From Fimbriimonas sp. (GTDB taxonomy: Bacteria > Armatimonadota > Fimbriimonadia > Fimbriimonadales > Fimbriimonadaceae), in the NCBI GenBank assembly GCA_031292555.1, contig JARLGV010000033.1, positions 1 through 43,388 of the forward strand: DNA of 43,388 nucleotides, written 5' to 3'. The position numbers and the translations under genes were made by a program. This document shows, piece after piece, positions 7,729 through 17,316 of this stretch (its first letter is position 1; every line of letters starts with the position of its first letter). The notes below the pieces were generated by a model, which did no database searches, was not told the DNA's origin, and saw nothing but the letters and a program-made list of their open reading frames with translations.

Positions 7729-9675
7729 ATGCTGCTTTCACTGGCGATCCTCTCCATGGCGGGAGCTTGGTCTCCATCCGCCATCGTCGTATCACCCTCC
7801 GGTTCCGATTCGAGCCCTGGGACGGAAGCCCATCCGATGGCTACGCTTTCGGCCGCGCGTGACCGAGCGCGCTTGACTCAGTGCCATACGATTGTCGTGA
7901 AGCAGGGACGTTATCGCCTTTCCGCCAGCGTCGATTTGGACCGTCGAGACTCGGGCCTCACGATTCAGGCGGCAAACGGCGCCCACCCTGTTTTACTGGG
8001 TGGCGTCGATATTTCGCTTGATGTCGTGAGTCCATGCCATGACGAAGCGATTCTCGATCGCATCATCGACGAATCGGCCCGATCGAAAGTGATGGAGGTC
8101 GATCTGGGCGCACTCGGCATCGAGAAGCCGGCGCCGATCACATCCAGGGGATTCGGACGTCCGCCGGGTCCGGCGCCGGCCGAGCTCTTTTTTGATGGAC
8201 ACCCGGGCACGCTCGCTCGTTGGCCCAACACCGGTTACGCCAAGACGGGGAAAGTATTGGAGCCCGGCAACGGTGAAAACGACCAAGACAAGCCTAAGCG
8301 GCAACCAGTCTTTTTAGCCGGCGAGCGGGCAAAACAGTGGGCCAAGGCGGAAGATCCTTGGATGTATGGTTATTGGTTCTTCGATTGGGCCGACGAGAGC
8401 TTACCGGTGGCCAAGATCGATGGCGAAACGGGAGCCATTACACTGGCTTCTCCTCACGTTTACGGGGTGGCGGCCGACAAGCCATTCTACGTCGAGAACC
8501 TGGTCGAGGAGCTCGATCAGGCGGGTGAATACGTCGTCGACCGTGGCCGGCAGAAGCTGTATTTCGTCGACCGGCCCGGAACGACTACGCACACTTTGTC
8601 TACTTTGGCTCAGCCGCTAATCGCGGTCTCGTCAGCCTCGAAAATCACGATCCGAGGCTTGACGTTTGGAGTCTCGCGAGGGGACGGCCTGTCGGTCAAG
8701 GATTGCGACTCGGTTCGTATCGAGGGATGCCGTTTCGACTCGCTAGGCGGTCGTGGCACCGAGATCACCGGATGCCATCGATGCGGCCTACAAAGTTGCG
8801 ACATTGCTCACACTGGTGAGGGCGGGGTCGTCCTTTACGGCGGCGATCGAGCAACTCTTGTCGCGGGGGAGAACTTCGTCGATAACTGCGACATCGGAGA
8901 CTACGAACGACGGTCACAAACCTATCGACCTGCCGTCTTGATCGGCGGTGTCGGCAACATCGTCTCTCACTGCCGTATGCACGATGCTCCTCATTCGGCG
9001 ATCATTTACGGTGGTAACAACCACGTCATCGAATTCAATGAGTTTGCCAAGACAATCTCGCTGACGGGAGACGGCGGCGTTGTCTACACCGGCCGGGACT
9101 GGACGGCGCGAGGAACGGCCATTCGCTACAACTGGTTTCACGACAATATCGGAGAGCGCAAGTGGGAGCCTGCCATCTACGTGGACGACCAAGGTTCCGG
9201 AATCAAGATGATCGGGAACCTGATCGAGCGATGCCACTGGGGTTTCTTAATTGGAGGTGGACGAGACAACGTGTTGGAACACAATGTGCTCGTCGACTGC
9301 GACCTAGCCTTCGATTGCGATGCGCGCGGCCTGGGATGGGCGGCTCGCTCGCGCCCGACGATGGAAACGAACCTCAAGGCGGTTCCGTACCAGTCGGCAA
9401 TTTGGCGGTCGAGCTATCCGACGCTTCCAAATATCCTCGCCGAAGACCCGATGTCGCCGACCGGGAATATCATCTCATACAATTTGCTGATTCGCGCCGG
9501 CAAGGTCGAGCAACAGATGGAGGGTCCATTCCGAAAGACCGTGCTGCTCAAGGGAAACCTCGAGACGAATTCGGAGGCGGCTATCTCCAAGTACCTTCCC
9601 GTTCCCAAATCGAAGATGGGGCTGAGGAAGGATCGTCTGAGAGCCCAGTTGCCGACGGAGGCTGGATCGAAATAG
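7729..9675 (+). CDS. Secreted right-handed parallel beta-helix repeat protein
   Basis: The frame is open from GTG 7672, but a signal peptide (MLLSLAILSMAGAWSPSA) begins at ATG 7729, with a GGAGG-like tract just ahead, so I start there (648 residues). After the signal comes VSPSGSDSSPGTEAHPMATL, the opening of DUF1565-type beta-helix proteins (V.p.GsD...Gt...P..tl..A). The middle contains repeated beta-helix coils (SKITIRGLTFGVSRGDGLSV, then CDSVRIEGCRFDSLGG). Such proteins bind or cleave polysaccharides. It is divergent from the other beta-helix gene, and the two may act on the same polymer. No active site is assigned. Confidence 0.78.
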   Translation: MLLSLAILSMAGAWSPSAIVVSPSGSDSSPGTEAHPMATLSAARDRARLTQCHTIVVKQGRYRLSASVDLDRRDSGLTIQAANGAHPVLLGGVDISLDVVSPCHDEAILDRIIDESARSKVMEVDLGALGIEKPAPITSRGFGRPPGPAPAELFFDGHPGTLARWPNTGYAKTGKVLEPGNGENDQDKPKRQPVFLAGERAKQWAKAEDPWMYGYWFFDWADESLPVAKIDGETGAITLASPHVYGVAADKPFYVENLVEELDQAGEYVVDRGRQKLYFVDRPGTTTHTLSTLAQPLIAVSSASKITIRGLTFGVSRGDGLSVKDCDSVRIEGCRFDSLGGRGTEITGCHRCGLQSCDIAHTGEGGVVLYGGDRATLVAGENFVDNCDIGDYERRSQTYRPAVLIGGVGNIVSHCRMHDAPHSAIIYGGNNHVIEFNEFAKTISLTGDGGVVYTGRDWTARGTAIRYNWFHDNIGERKWEPAIYVDDQGSGIKMIGNLIERCHWGFLIGGGRDNVLEHNVLVDCDLAFDCDARGLGWAARSRPTMETNLKAVPYQSAIWRSSYPTLPNILAEDPMSPTGNIISYNLLIRAGKVEQQMEGPFRKTVLLKGNLETNSEAAISKYLPVPKSKMGLRKDRLRAQLPTEAGSK

Positions 9676-9729
9676 GGTTCGTCCACCCGATGAACCCGAC
9701 TATCCGCGAGAACGTATCATAAGGTAGCA

Positions 9730-10467
9730 ATGGCCGAACGGCGATTTAGCGATCGGGATATGAATGCGATTATCCAGCGCGCGGCCGCGCTGCAATTGGA
9801 AGGGTCTGTCGACAAGTCGGCGGGCGTCACCCTCGATCAGATTCAGCAGGCCGCGTCCGAGTTGGGAATCTCAGCGGATATGGTCGCCCAAGCTGCCGAC
9901 GAAATCGGCACCGGGAACCAACCGGCAGGGCGGAGCGTGTTTGGCGGTCCGACTTCGGCGGAGTATTCGCGAACTGCCGATGGAATCGTCCCCGAAGGCG
10001 AACTGCCGGGGCTACTCAAGGAGATCCGACGATTGACTGGGCGAACCGGCTATCCCAAATCGATCGGGAATGCGTTTGAATGGCAGAGCAATCAGCCAGA
10101 CGGGCTTCTCGTCACGTTCACGCCACGGAACGGAAAGACCCTGATCGACGTCAGGGCCACGTTTGGTCAGTGGATCGGCGTCTGCATCGTGCTCCCCCTT
10201 ATGATCTCCCTTATGCTGGGATTCGCGGCTCTGGGCGAATTTGGACCGGAGTTTGGAGGAGCGGTTCTCGTCATTCTTCAGTTGGTCTGCTTTGCGGCCT
10301 GCCGGGAGTTATTTGGGCGCATCAGCCGGGCGAAAAGCAAGTCCGCCCAGGACCTCGCGGTCGCCCTTGAGAACTACGTGGAGCAGGAAGCCGAGGCCGT
10401 CGTCAAACAACAAGCCTCGGCGGAGCAAGCGTCCACCCCGAAAATCCACCAGACCCTAATCGGTTGA
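9730..10467 (+). CDS. Hypothetical protein, N-terminal helical domain and two membrane helices
   Basis: The 245-residue protein begins with a helical segment (FSDRDMNAIIQRAAALQ, then GVTLDQIQQAASELGIS) of a type seen at the N-terminus of many uncharacterised bacterial membrane proteins. A globular segment (about 80-145) follows, then two membrane helices (about 148-169 and 176-195), and a Glu/Ala/Lys-rich tail. A TATCAT hexamer and AAGG lie just upstream of the start. It ends five bases before the end of the opposite GH3 gene. Function unknown. Confidence 0.7.
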   Translation: MAERRFSDRDMNAIIQRAAALQLEGSVDKSAGVTLDQIQQAASELGISADMVAQAADEIGTGNQPAGRSVFGGPTSAEYSRTADGIVPEGELPGLLKEIRRLTGRTGYPKSIGNAFEWQSNQPDGLLVTFTPRNGKTLIDVRATFGQWIGVCIVLPLMISLMLGFAALGEFGPEFGGAVLVILQLVCFAACRELFGRISRAKSKSAQDLAVALENYVEQEAEAVVKQQASAEQASTPKIHQTLIG

Positions 10468-10472
10468 CCCGC

Positions 10473-13064
10473 CTACTTCTCGCTGAATGAGCCGCTGAGC
10501 CGGATATCGTCGGACGACGCGCCGATCATCACGTCGAATCGTCCCTTCTCGATGACTCGCTTCATCTTCTCGTTCCAGATCGCCAACTGATCCGGCTTGA
10601 GGGTGAAGGTCACCGACTTCTTTTCGCCAGGCCCTAAAGTGATTCGGGCGAAGTCCTGTAGCGACTTGATTGGCCGCACGATCGATGACACTGCCTGGTG
10701 CAGATAGAGTTGGGGAACTTCGTCGCCTGCCACCTTACCAGTGTTCTCGACATCGAAACTGACGGTGACCGTCTGCTTCGAGTCAGGCTTGGCCGGGGAG
10801 ATATTGAGGTTCGAATAGGCGAACGTCGTATAGCTGAGTCCGAAGCCGAACGGGAACTGGGGGCGTCCGGACAGGTCGACGTAATCATATCCGCGGCCGG
10901 AGGGTTCCAGGTTGTAGTAGGTCGGGCACTGTCCAACGCTGAGGGGAAACGTCATGGGAAGTTTTCCGCCTGGGTTCACGTCACCGAACAGGACGTCGGC
11001 GATCGCAGTGCCGCCCTCTTGGCCTGGGTACCAGGCATCCAGAATTGCGGGAACTTGGGCGATCCAGTGCTGCATCGTCACCGGCGAACCGGCAATGAGG
11101 ACAACGACCACCGGCTTGCCGGTGGCGGCTACCGCCTTGATCAGTTCTTCCTGGTTGCCGGGCAGATCGAGATACGCGCGATCCTGCCCCTCTCCCTCAA
11201 TGATTCCGGCCACGACGATCGCAACATCCGATCGCTTTGCGAGTTCTACCGCTTCGGCGATCTCCGGATTCGCTACGCCGACCATTCCCCAGCCAAGTTG
11301 GAGCACTGCATCGCCCGCTTCCTGGAAGTACTCGATCTTGAAATCGACCGGCTGTCCAGCCTCGACGTGAATCTTCGCTTCATCCATCTTGGCGGCATGG
11401 ACGTTCCAATCGTCGATCACCTTGACTCCGTTGATCCACATACGCGCGCCGTCGTCGCTGGTGAGTGAAATCGTGTAGTCGCCGCTCGTCTCGGCGACCA
11501 GCTTTCCGGTCCATCGAGCGGAGAAGTGAGTGTTCGCGATCGATTTGTCGGGAGATTGGGTGCCCCAATTGAAATCGATCTGGGCATCTTGTCGGACAAT
11601 AGCTGGCTCGCCGGACAGATCCTGATTGGCGAAGTACTCGCCCTTCAGATCCCGAAAAGCGCGCGCGGAAACGGCAGGCATCCCCTTCGATCCCCCGAAA
11701 TCGCTCCCCTTTGCCCACTCGACCGATACGCCGGGACCAACCTTTGCTTTGATCCCGTCAAGGACCGACACCGTCGGAATGTTAAATCCGCTATATCCGC
11801 CAAGCGGGATTTGGTCCTTGGCGTTGGGGCCCAATACAGCGATCGACTTGAGCGTTTTGCTGAGAGGAAGTGTTTGGTTGTCGTTCTTGAGAAGGGTCAT
11901 CGCCTCGCGAGCGGCGTCCAGAGCGACCTTTCGATGAGCTTCCGATTGAACGATCTGCTCGACGTGCTCGGGATCGGCAAACGGCGCGTCGAACATACCG
12001 GTTTTGAATTTGATCCGCAGCACGCGTCGCACCGATTCGTCTACCGTCTTCTGGCTGATGAGGCCATGCTTGACCGCGTCGTCCAGACCCTTGCCCCAAA
12101 TGTAAACGCCGGGCCACTCGGAGTCCATTCCCGCGTTCAACGCAGCGGCGGCTGTCTCCTCGGGCGTGCCGGCATTGTGGTGCTGGTCCATTATCCCGCT
12201 GGTGGCGCCGTAGTCCGAGGCGACCCACCCTTTGAATCCGTACTCGTTTCTGAGTACGTCTGTCAGCAACCAGTGGTTTGCAGAGCATGCCCTACCGTTG
12301 AGCGAGTTGTACGCAGACATGATCGTACTCGCGCCGGCCTCTTTGACAACCGCCTCGAACGGGGGCAGGTAAACCTCACGCAGCAGACGCTCGGTGATGT
12401 TGATGGAGTGGCTGTCCCTTCCGCCGTCTCCCGAGTTGTCGACATAGTGCTTTGGAGTCGTCGCCACGCCATGGGATTCGAATGCCTTGACGAACGCGAC
12501 CCCCATTCGCGAACTCAGGAGAGGGTCCTCACCGTATGTCTCCTCGACACGACCCCATCGGGCATCCCGAATGACGTTGATGACCGGCGAAAGCACGTGG
12601 CGAACGCCGCGTGCCCGAGCCTCCTCGGCGATCGCGGTGGCGCCCCGGCTGACAATACTCGGGTCCCAGGTCGCTGCCATTCCGATCGATTGGGGGAAGC
12701 TTGTGGTTCCGTTGGCGATCAGTCCGTGCAGCGCTTCGTCGTGAATAACGATCGGGATGCCCAGCCGGCTCTTGAGCGACCGGCTATACACTTCGTTGGC
12801 GCGTTTGGCCGCTTCGAGGCTGGTCAAAGGTCGGAGAATATCGAGCGTCTCACCGAATCCTACGGTGTCGATTGCCTTGTCCCAGAGTTCGCCGTCGCAA
12901 CGGAGCTGGTTAAGCTTCTCCTGAAGCGTCATCCGCTTCAGAAGATCTTCGACGCGCGCCTCGATCGGCTGATGCGCGTCTTTGTAGATCGGACCGCTTG
13001 CTTGGACGGAAGCAAATAGGACGAGGGGCGAAAGGGATAGCGCGATGCGCGAAGCTACGTTCAT
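10473..13064 (-). CDS. Secreted glycoside hydrolase family 3 beta-glucosidase with PA14 domain
   Basis: The 863-residue protein has an N-terminal signal peptide (about 1-22). The GH3 TIM-barrel domain carries GRVEETYGEDP (171-181) and the Lys205-His206 substrate-binding pair. The nucleophile is Asp284 in VASDYGA, where Tyr replaces the more common Trp after the Asp. The second GH3 alpha/beta sandwich is interrupted by a PA14 carbohydrate-binding domain (about 470-595, with LKGEYFAN and SDDGARMWINGVKVIDDW). A fibronectin-III-like domain closes the protein (about 790-860). This layout is known from beta-glucosidases and beta-xylosidases that trim oligosaccharides. The exact sugar cannot be called. 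Confidence 0.92.
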   Translation of the reverse strand: MNVASRIALSLSPLVLFASVQASGPIYKDAHQPIEARVEDLLKRMTLQEKLNQLRCDGELWDKAIDTVGFGETLDILRPLTSLEAAKRANEVYSRSLKSRLGIPIVIHDEALHGLIANGTTSFPQSIGMAATWDPSIVSRGATAIAEEARARGVRHVLSPVINVIRDARWGRVEETYGEDPLLSSRMGVAFVKAFESHGVATTPKHYVDNSGDGGRDSHSINITERLLREVYLPPFEAVVKEAGASTIMSAYNSLNGRACSANHWLLTDVLRNEYGFKGWVASDYGATSGIMDQHHNAGTPEETAAAALNAGMDSEWPGVYIWGKGLDDAVKHGLISQKTVDESVRRVLRIKFKTGMFDAPFADPEHVEQIVQSEAHRKVALDAAREAMTLLKNDNQTLPLSKTLKSIAVLGPNAKDQIPLGGYSGFNIPTVSVLDGIKAKVGPGVSVEWAKGSDFGGSKGMPAVSARAFRDLKGEYFANQDLSGEPAIVRQDAQIDFNWGTQSPDKSIANTHFSARWTGKLVAETSGDYTISLTSDDGARMWINGVKVIDDWNVHAAKMDEAKIHVEAGQPVDFKIEYFQEAGDAVLQLGWGMVGVANPEIAEAVELAKRSDVAIVVAGIIEGEGQDRAYLDLPGNQEELIKAVAATGKPVVVVLIAGSPVTMQHWIAQVPAILDAWYPGQEGGTAIADVLFGDVNPGGKLPMTFPLSVGQCPTYYNLEPSGRGYDYVDLSGRPQFPFGFGLSYTTFAYSNLNISPAKPDSKQTVTVSFDVENTGKVAGDEVPQLYLHQAVSSIVRPIKSLQDFARITLGPGEKKSVTFTLKPDQLAIWNEKMKRVIEKGRFDVMIGASSDDIRLSGSFSEK

Positions 13065-13128
13065 AACGTGACCTGAGTTAGTCGAATCCTACCCAACCCC
13101 TCGAGTCGCACGGTCTGGAAAGCGGCTT

Positions 13129-13719
13129 TTACTTCCGTAACTCGACGACGACCTTGTCGGCAAGGCCAAGAAGGTCTCTTTCGGTCGCTCTCGCCGCAAG
13201 CCCGTAGTAACCAACCCTGCGATCCCTCCAGACAACTACCGAGACTGCATCGCCGGATGTAAAGTAGTAGAGGCCATTCTTGTTCTGGAAGCGCTTCATC
13301 TCGTTGAACAACTTGGATGGCGCGAGGAACCGGTAGATCAGAACGGTCGATTTGCCGTATTGGCAGAGAACGACGGCCGATTTATTGCCGCCGAACGTCG
13401 AAGTCGAATACTTTGCCGGTTTGATGCCGAGTTGGCGAAGGTCGGGAACGAGGACCGGGAACTTCAATTCCCGGGAGAGAGACGGAATGTCCCAGCCATG
13501 CTTGATCCCCTTGTCAAGCACGGAGGTCGCCGGCCAGATCATTGCGGTGTTCGGCGAGAACTCCTTTCGCCCCACCATGAGCACCCAAACGAGGATCATG
13601 ATGATCAACGTGAAGATTAGGGCTCCCATCCGGTACCAGAGCATCTCGCGATCGCTCATCTGATTCGCTTCGAGAATCGCTTCGTGGATCGCGTCGTCTT
13701 CGGAGTGGTGGGAATTCAT
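13129..13719 (-). CDS. Hypothetical single-pass membrane protein
   Basis: The 196-residue protein has a short acidic N-terminus, one membrane helix (about residues 31-50, FTLIIMILVWVLMVG) and an outside domain with several beta-strand-like stretches (SAVVLCQYGKSTVLIYRFL, DAVSVVVWRDRRVGYYGLA). The topology resembles the membrane and outer part of anti-sigma factors, but no zinc-finger motif (HxxxCxxC) precedes the helix and no sigma gene is adjacent. It lies 64 nt upstream of the GH3 gene on the same strand. Function unknown. Confidence 0.65.
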   Translation of the reverse strand: MNSHHSEDDAIHEAILEANQMSDREMLWYRMGALIFTLIIMILVWVLMVGRKEFSPNTAMIWPATSVLDKGIKHGWDIPSLSRELKFPVLVPDLRQLGIKPAKYSTSTFGGNKSAVVLCQYGKSTVLIYRFLAPSKLFNEMKRFQNKNGLYYFTSGDAVSVVVWRDRRVGYYGLAARATERDLLGLADKVVVELRK

Positions 13720-13869
13720 TTGCGTCGGAATCCGTATCGGTAGATGAGCGTATGCCGATCAAACCGACCAAAATTCTAGCCCGAGCCGTCGACTGGAATC
13801 GACAATTTCACTAGTGCATCACCTTTTTTCTGCCGTACGGGCGGATAATTTGAGACGATCAACGGCAAC

Positions 13870-15060
13870 ATGAAACGCACCGTCATCCTCTGGACGATTT
13901 TGGCGGCAATCTGCGCTTCGGCCCACGTTACGAGCGCGCGACCGATGGTGCAAAAGCCGCAATCCGAAATGGACTTTGAGATAGTTGGAGGCCGCATCTA
14001 CCTTCAAGCGTCGATAAATGGCCATCCGATTCGTGCGGTTCTTGATAGCGGCGCGGGAACGACGGTTATCGACTTAGATTTGGCGGCCCAGCTTGGGCTT
14101 CCTACCGCCGGCAGTTTGGCGGTCCAAGGAGGCGGTAACGCGACCGTGGGCGGCAAGTTCTTGACAAAGGCAAACATCGAGTTCGGCGGCTTCTCGGAGC
14201 CGATCCCGATCGCCATCCCAATTCACTCCCTTGACGGGATGGAGGGCCGTCCCATCCAAGCGATAATCGGCTACAACTTTTTCAAGGATCACGTCCTCGA
14301 GATCGATTACGGAAAGCGCCGGCTCCGATTGTTTGCGACGGAAGCCGGGTTCAAACCGGTGGGGACGACCCTTCCAGCGAGGATTGAAGGCGGGCTTTGC
14401 CGGGTCTCGGCAACGATGAAGGTCGGGACCGAGAGTTTTCCGCTTGAAACTGTCATCGACACGGGGGCATCTGGATCCGCTTTGACGACACGTTTCGTCG
14501 AAGCGCATTCGCTGCAGGTCGATTCGACTCCCGTCTTTCAGATTGGGGCCGGAGTGGGCGGCGTGGCAAAGGGACGGCTCTTTCGGCCTGACGCCTTCGT
14601 GGTTGCGGATCACACGTTAGCTCGGCCAATCGTCGCGATGACCGAGTCGGGTGGAGGAGTGGTCGGTAACCGCTCGACATTCGACTTCCTGCTCGGAGCT
14701 GAAATCCTGCAACGGTTCGTCGTGACGTTCGATTACGCGCACAAGTCAGTCTCCCTCCTGCCGCAATCCGACGCCGACAAGCCGTTCGAGGCGGATAAAA
14801 CCGGATTGCAGATTCTGTCAGAGGGGCCCAATCTGAACCAGTTTCGCGTGATTGGCGTACTTCCTGGATCGACGGCCGAGTTAGCCGGAGTGAAGGTTGG
14901 CGACGTGATCGAGGCTGTCGACGGCGTCCCAGCCAACAAGAGCGCGCTACACGAATTGCGTGAAAAGTTCAAATCACGGGATGCGAAGCAATGGAAACTC
15001 GGCATCCGCCGTGACGGGAAGCGCTTCGACGTAATTGTCCAGTCCAAATCGGTGATCTAG
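13870..15060 (+). CDS. Secreted retropepsin-like aspartic protease with C-terminal PDZ domain
   Basis: The 396-residue protein has a signal peptide (about 1-23). Two aspartyl-protease half motifs follow in the same chain: VLDSGAGTTVI (Asp59) and VIDTGASGSAL (Asp197), each a D-[ST]-G followed by hydrophobic residues. A PDZ domain closes the protein (about 305-390: IGVLPGSTAELAGVKVGDVI). The fused pseudo-dimer plus PDZ is a known bacterial arrangement in the clan of retropepsin-like proteases. The likely role is proteolysis in the periplasm or outside the cell. A GATAAT hexamer is found at 13844-13849, but no ribosome binding site is obvious. Confidence 0.85.
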   Translation: MKRTVILWTILAAICASAHVTSARPMVQKPQSEMDFEIVGGRIYLQASINGHPIRAVLDSGAGTTVIDLDLAAQLGLPTAGSLAVQGGGNATVGGKFLTKANIEFGGFSEPIPIAIPIHSLDGMEGRPIQAIIGYNFFKDHVLEIDYGKRRLRLFATEAGFKPVGTTLPARIEGGLCRVSATMKVGTESFPLETVIDTGASGSALTTRFVEAHSLQVDSTPVFQIGAGVGGVAKGRLFRPDAFVVADHTLARPIVAMTESGGGVVGNRSTFDFLLGAEILQRFVVTFDYAHKSVSLLPQSDADKPFEADKTGLQILSEGPNLNQFRVIGVLPGSTAELAGVKVGDVIEAVDGVPANKSALHELREKFKSRDAKQWKLGIRRDGKRFDVIVQSKSVI

Positions 15061-15080
15061 CAAGGTCGCTAGAAGAAGGG

Positions 15081-15168
15081 TGGCGGAGAGGGTGAGATTC
15101 GAACTCACGGAGACTTGCGCCTCACCGCATTTCGAGTGCGGCGCACTAGACCACTATGCGACCTCTCC
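15081..15168 (-). tRNA. tRNA-Ser(CGA): tRNA-Ser (anticodon CGA), CCA encoded
   Basis: The minus strand folds as a class II tRNA. The acceptor stem is GGAGAGG with CCTCTCC, followed by discriminator G and an encoded CCA (15081-15083). The anticodon stem is CCGCA/TGCGG around loop CTCGAAA, giving anticodon CGA (reads UCG). A long variable arm is typical of serine tRNAs. The T arm is GTGAG-TTCGAAT-CTCAC. It lies 33 nt downstream of the thioredoxin-fold gene on the same strand. Confidence 0.95.
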
Positions 15169-15173
15169 GGGGC

Positions 15174-15204
15174 ATATTATGCCGCAAAGAGCGCGCATCT
15201 GTCA
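15174..15204 (-). promoter_or_regulatory. Candidate promoter of tRNA-Ser
   Basis: On the minus strand TAATAT (15179-15174) lies five bases before the mature tRNA 5' end. A TGACAG hexamer is found 19 nt further upstream (15204-15199), overlapping the stop codon of the preceding gene. Spacing is slightly long, so the -35 assignment is weak. Confidence 0.35.
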
Positions 15205-17271
15205 CCCTGTGGGGAACCGGACGACGGTAGAGGGCATCTGGGCCGCCGCCTCCTCGATAGTGAACGGGCCGCTGATCTCCTTTCCAACCAAATATATGCC
15301 CGGTTCTCGGCCTTGAAGGTCTTTCCTGATTTCGCCGACGGCAGGGGCCACAAAGTGGATGGGAACCCTCCGTGCGAGAACGTCCGCCATATCCTTTGCT
15401 CGGGGACCAACCGCGATTGCATAGAGCGGGTCGATGGACTCGGCAGCGGCACAGTAATAGGCGGCAGAAGACGGCCCACCCCATCCGGCAAGATTCGCGA
15501 ATTGATCCACCGATCGTTCGGCCAAACTCAGCAATGATCGCGCAAGAGCCGGATCGCTTACCAACCGGCCGTAGCACGTGAGCAAGCGAATGGCCTGCGC
15601 TGAGCACGACTCGCAAAGGTCGTCGGAGATCTGCGGCATGCAAAAATTGTCGATTCCACCGACGTCTCTCGGCGACGACACCAGATTAAATGAACCTGGC
15701 TGGGACCCGTGGAAGAGCTGAATGGCCTTTTCGAGAAACTTGAGTCCGTCTTGGAAGGCAAGCGGATCTCCGTTAGCCAGGAACTCCTGCAGTTTGAGGT
15801 CGGCATAGGCAAGGTAGTCGCCTAGATAGCCTCGCCGATGCGAGAAATCGTCAACTCGGTGGATCAGTACGCTGCCTGACCGGAACGATTCGATGGCGCC
15901 AATAACATGGGTCAAGCTTTTCAATCGAATGGTATCGCCCCACATGCGGGCTGCATGAAGCATACAGGCAACCGCGTGGGCATTTACGTCAAGGTATCCG
16001 GCGTCGCTGTATCTAGGGCGGAGCGCCACATCGGCATCGAGAGCGGTCAATATTCGGCGATACCGGGCATCTGGTTCTGTCAGCGTGGTTCGCGAATGGA
16101 CGAAGGGCACCATCTGAGGGTTGTGAAACGGATCTAGACCCAATCGATCGGATGCCCAATCTTGATCTTGAGGAGCCAGGCGTTCGCGCACCTTCCATGA
16201 TGGGATACTCAACCTTGGGCTACGGCGTTGGAGATTCTCGTCGTCATCCTGATATCCCGGAATCAGCCGATTCTGGTCTGCTTCCGAGACGAGCCAATCG
16301 AACGTGGATTGGGCAAGTTTGACGTAAAAGCCATCGCCCTCAACCTGGCCCTGAATGGCGAGGGCTTGCATCATTTCCGCATTGAGGCACGAGCCCTTCT
16401 CGAATTCGATCCCTCGGACGTTGGCCGAGTCGCTCAGGCGGAAGAAGCCTCCATCCTCTAGGTCGACGAACGGAGAGAACAGGAGCGGATCCAAGGTCGA
16501 ATGGAAAGCGTCGCTGTCCCCCATCTGCGAAAGGAACCGCCACACGTTCGGATAGAGCGCCTGAACCTCGCTTTGTGGGAAACCGCCGTTAACTCTGTCG
16601 GCCTGCTCCTCGATGAGCACCTTGAACGAAGCGAAGTTGGGCCGATCGCTTGCAGTCTGACTATTCATGAGCTTGATGTCGGCTTGCTGTAGATCGTGGA
16701 TGTTCTTTGCGCGCGGCCCTTGGGACTCAAGATCGCGAAACAGGCGACGGGCATGTACGAATCCGGCGTAGAGTTCCGGCTTGTCGATCTGACGGGCTTC
16801 AGCCAGGCTCCCGACCTCACTGATGATGCGACCATCCGCATCCAGAATCCATGCTTGGAAACCGGGAAATATCCCCCTCTGCACACGTGTGATCGGCAAC
16901 AGGGCATTGAGCCATTCGGGGTGCTCGTAACCGTCGATTCGGATACAAGTGAAGTTCTGGGAGACGAACCGGGCGGTATCCGGGTCTCCGAAGATAGCGT
17001 TATCCAGATTGTTGGCCAGACGGCCGCCATCGACTCCGACGACCAAGAGGATTGGCTTACCGGTCTTTCGCGCCGCTTCAAATGCGTGGGCTTCGATAAC
17101 CTGCCAATTCACCGCGAAATGGCCGGCCGATCGGAGAAAGGGATATTTGGATCCTTCAAGCCGATTGGCGGCAGGCGGGGGCAGGAGGCCGACGAGAAGT
17201 TGCCGGGCGCAGGCCAATATGGCCAATACGACCAGCACCGATGTGACGACTACATAGCTCGGTTTGTACAT
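15202..17271 (-). CDS. Membrane-anchored thioredoxin-fold / six-hairpin protein (YyaL/DUF255-like) lacking CxxC
   Basis: The 689-residue protein starts with a membrane anchor (about residues 7-30). A segment that aligns by eye with DUF255 thioredoxin-like domains follows (NWQVIEAHAFEAARKTGKPI, then ARFVSQNFTCIRIDGYEHPEW). The family normally reads KPI..sIGys.CHWCHVM; here the stretch after KPILLVVG is VDGGRLANNL, so both redox cysteines are gone. The rest (about 190-680) is helix-rich with the look of the alpha/alpha toroid found in this family. It may be a structural or binding derivative. It diverges from gatC; the tRNA-Ser follows it. Confidence 0.7.
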   Translation of the reverse strand: MYKPSYVVVTSVLVVLAILACARQLLVGLLPPPAANRLEGSKYPFLRSAGHFAVNWQVIEAHAFEAARKTGKPILLVVGVDGGRLANNLDNAIFGDPDTARFVSQNFTCIRIDGYEHPEWLNALLPITRVQRGIFPGFQAWILDADGRIISEVGSLAEARQIDKPELYAGFVHARRLFRDLESQGPRAKNIHDLQQADIKLMNSQTASDRPNFASFKVLIEEQADRVNGGFPQSEVQALYPNVWRFLSQMGDSDAFHSTLDPLLFSPFVDLEDGGFFRLSDSANVRGIEFEKGSCLNAEMMQALAIQGQVEGDGFYVKLAQSTFDWLVSEADQNRLIPGYQDDDENLQRRSPRLSIPSWKVRERLAPQDQDWASDRLGLDPFHNPQMVPFVHSRTTLTEPDARYRRILTALDADVALRPRYSDAGYLDVNAHAVACMLHAARMWGDTIRLKSLTHVIGAIESFRSGSVLIHRVDDFSHRRGYLGDYLAYADLKLQEFLANGDPLAFQDGLKFLEKAIQLFHGSQPGSFNLVSSPRDVGGIDNFCMPQISDDLCESCSAQAIRLLTCYGRLVSDPALARSLLSLAERSVDQFANLAGWGGPSSAAYYCAAAESIDPLYAIAVGPRAKDMADVLARRVPIHFVAPAVGEIRKDLQGREPGIYLVGKEISGPFTIEEAAAQMPSTVVRFPTG

Positions 17272-17304
17272 CTCGGCCTTTGGCTGGAATTATGATCGCT
17301 GTGC

Positions 17305-17310
17305 TACACT
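17305..17310 (+). promoter_or_regulatory. Candidate -10 element of gatC, leaderless spacing
   Basis: TACACT lies exactly six bases before the gatC ATG and is preceded by TGC (an extended -10 signature). There is no Shine-Dalgarno sequence in the intervening TTCCCC, so transcription would start at the A of ATG. Confidence 0.5.
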
Positions 17311-17316
17311 TTCCCC

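Noticed and set aside
11526-13019. 497-codon + strand frame opposite the GH3 gene
   Set aside because: The minus strand encodes GH3 motifs throughout this region, and the + frame gives no recognisable fold.
15080-15316. Short + frame beginning MAERVRFELTETCASPH
   Set aside because: It is the translated reverse complement of tRNA-Ser, a well-known false ORF.
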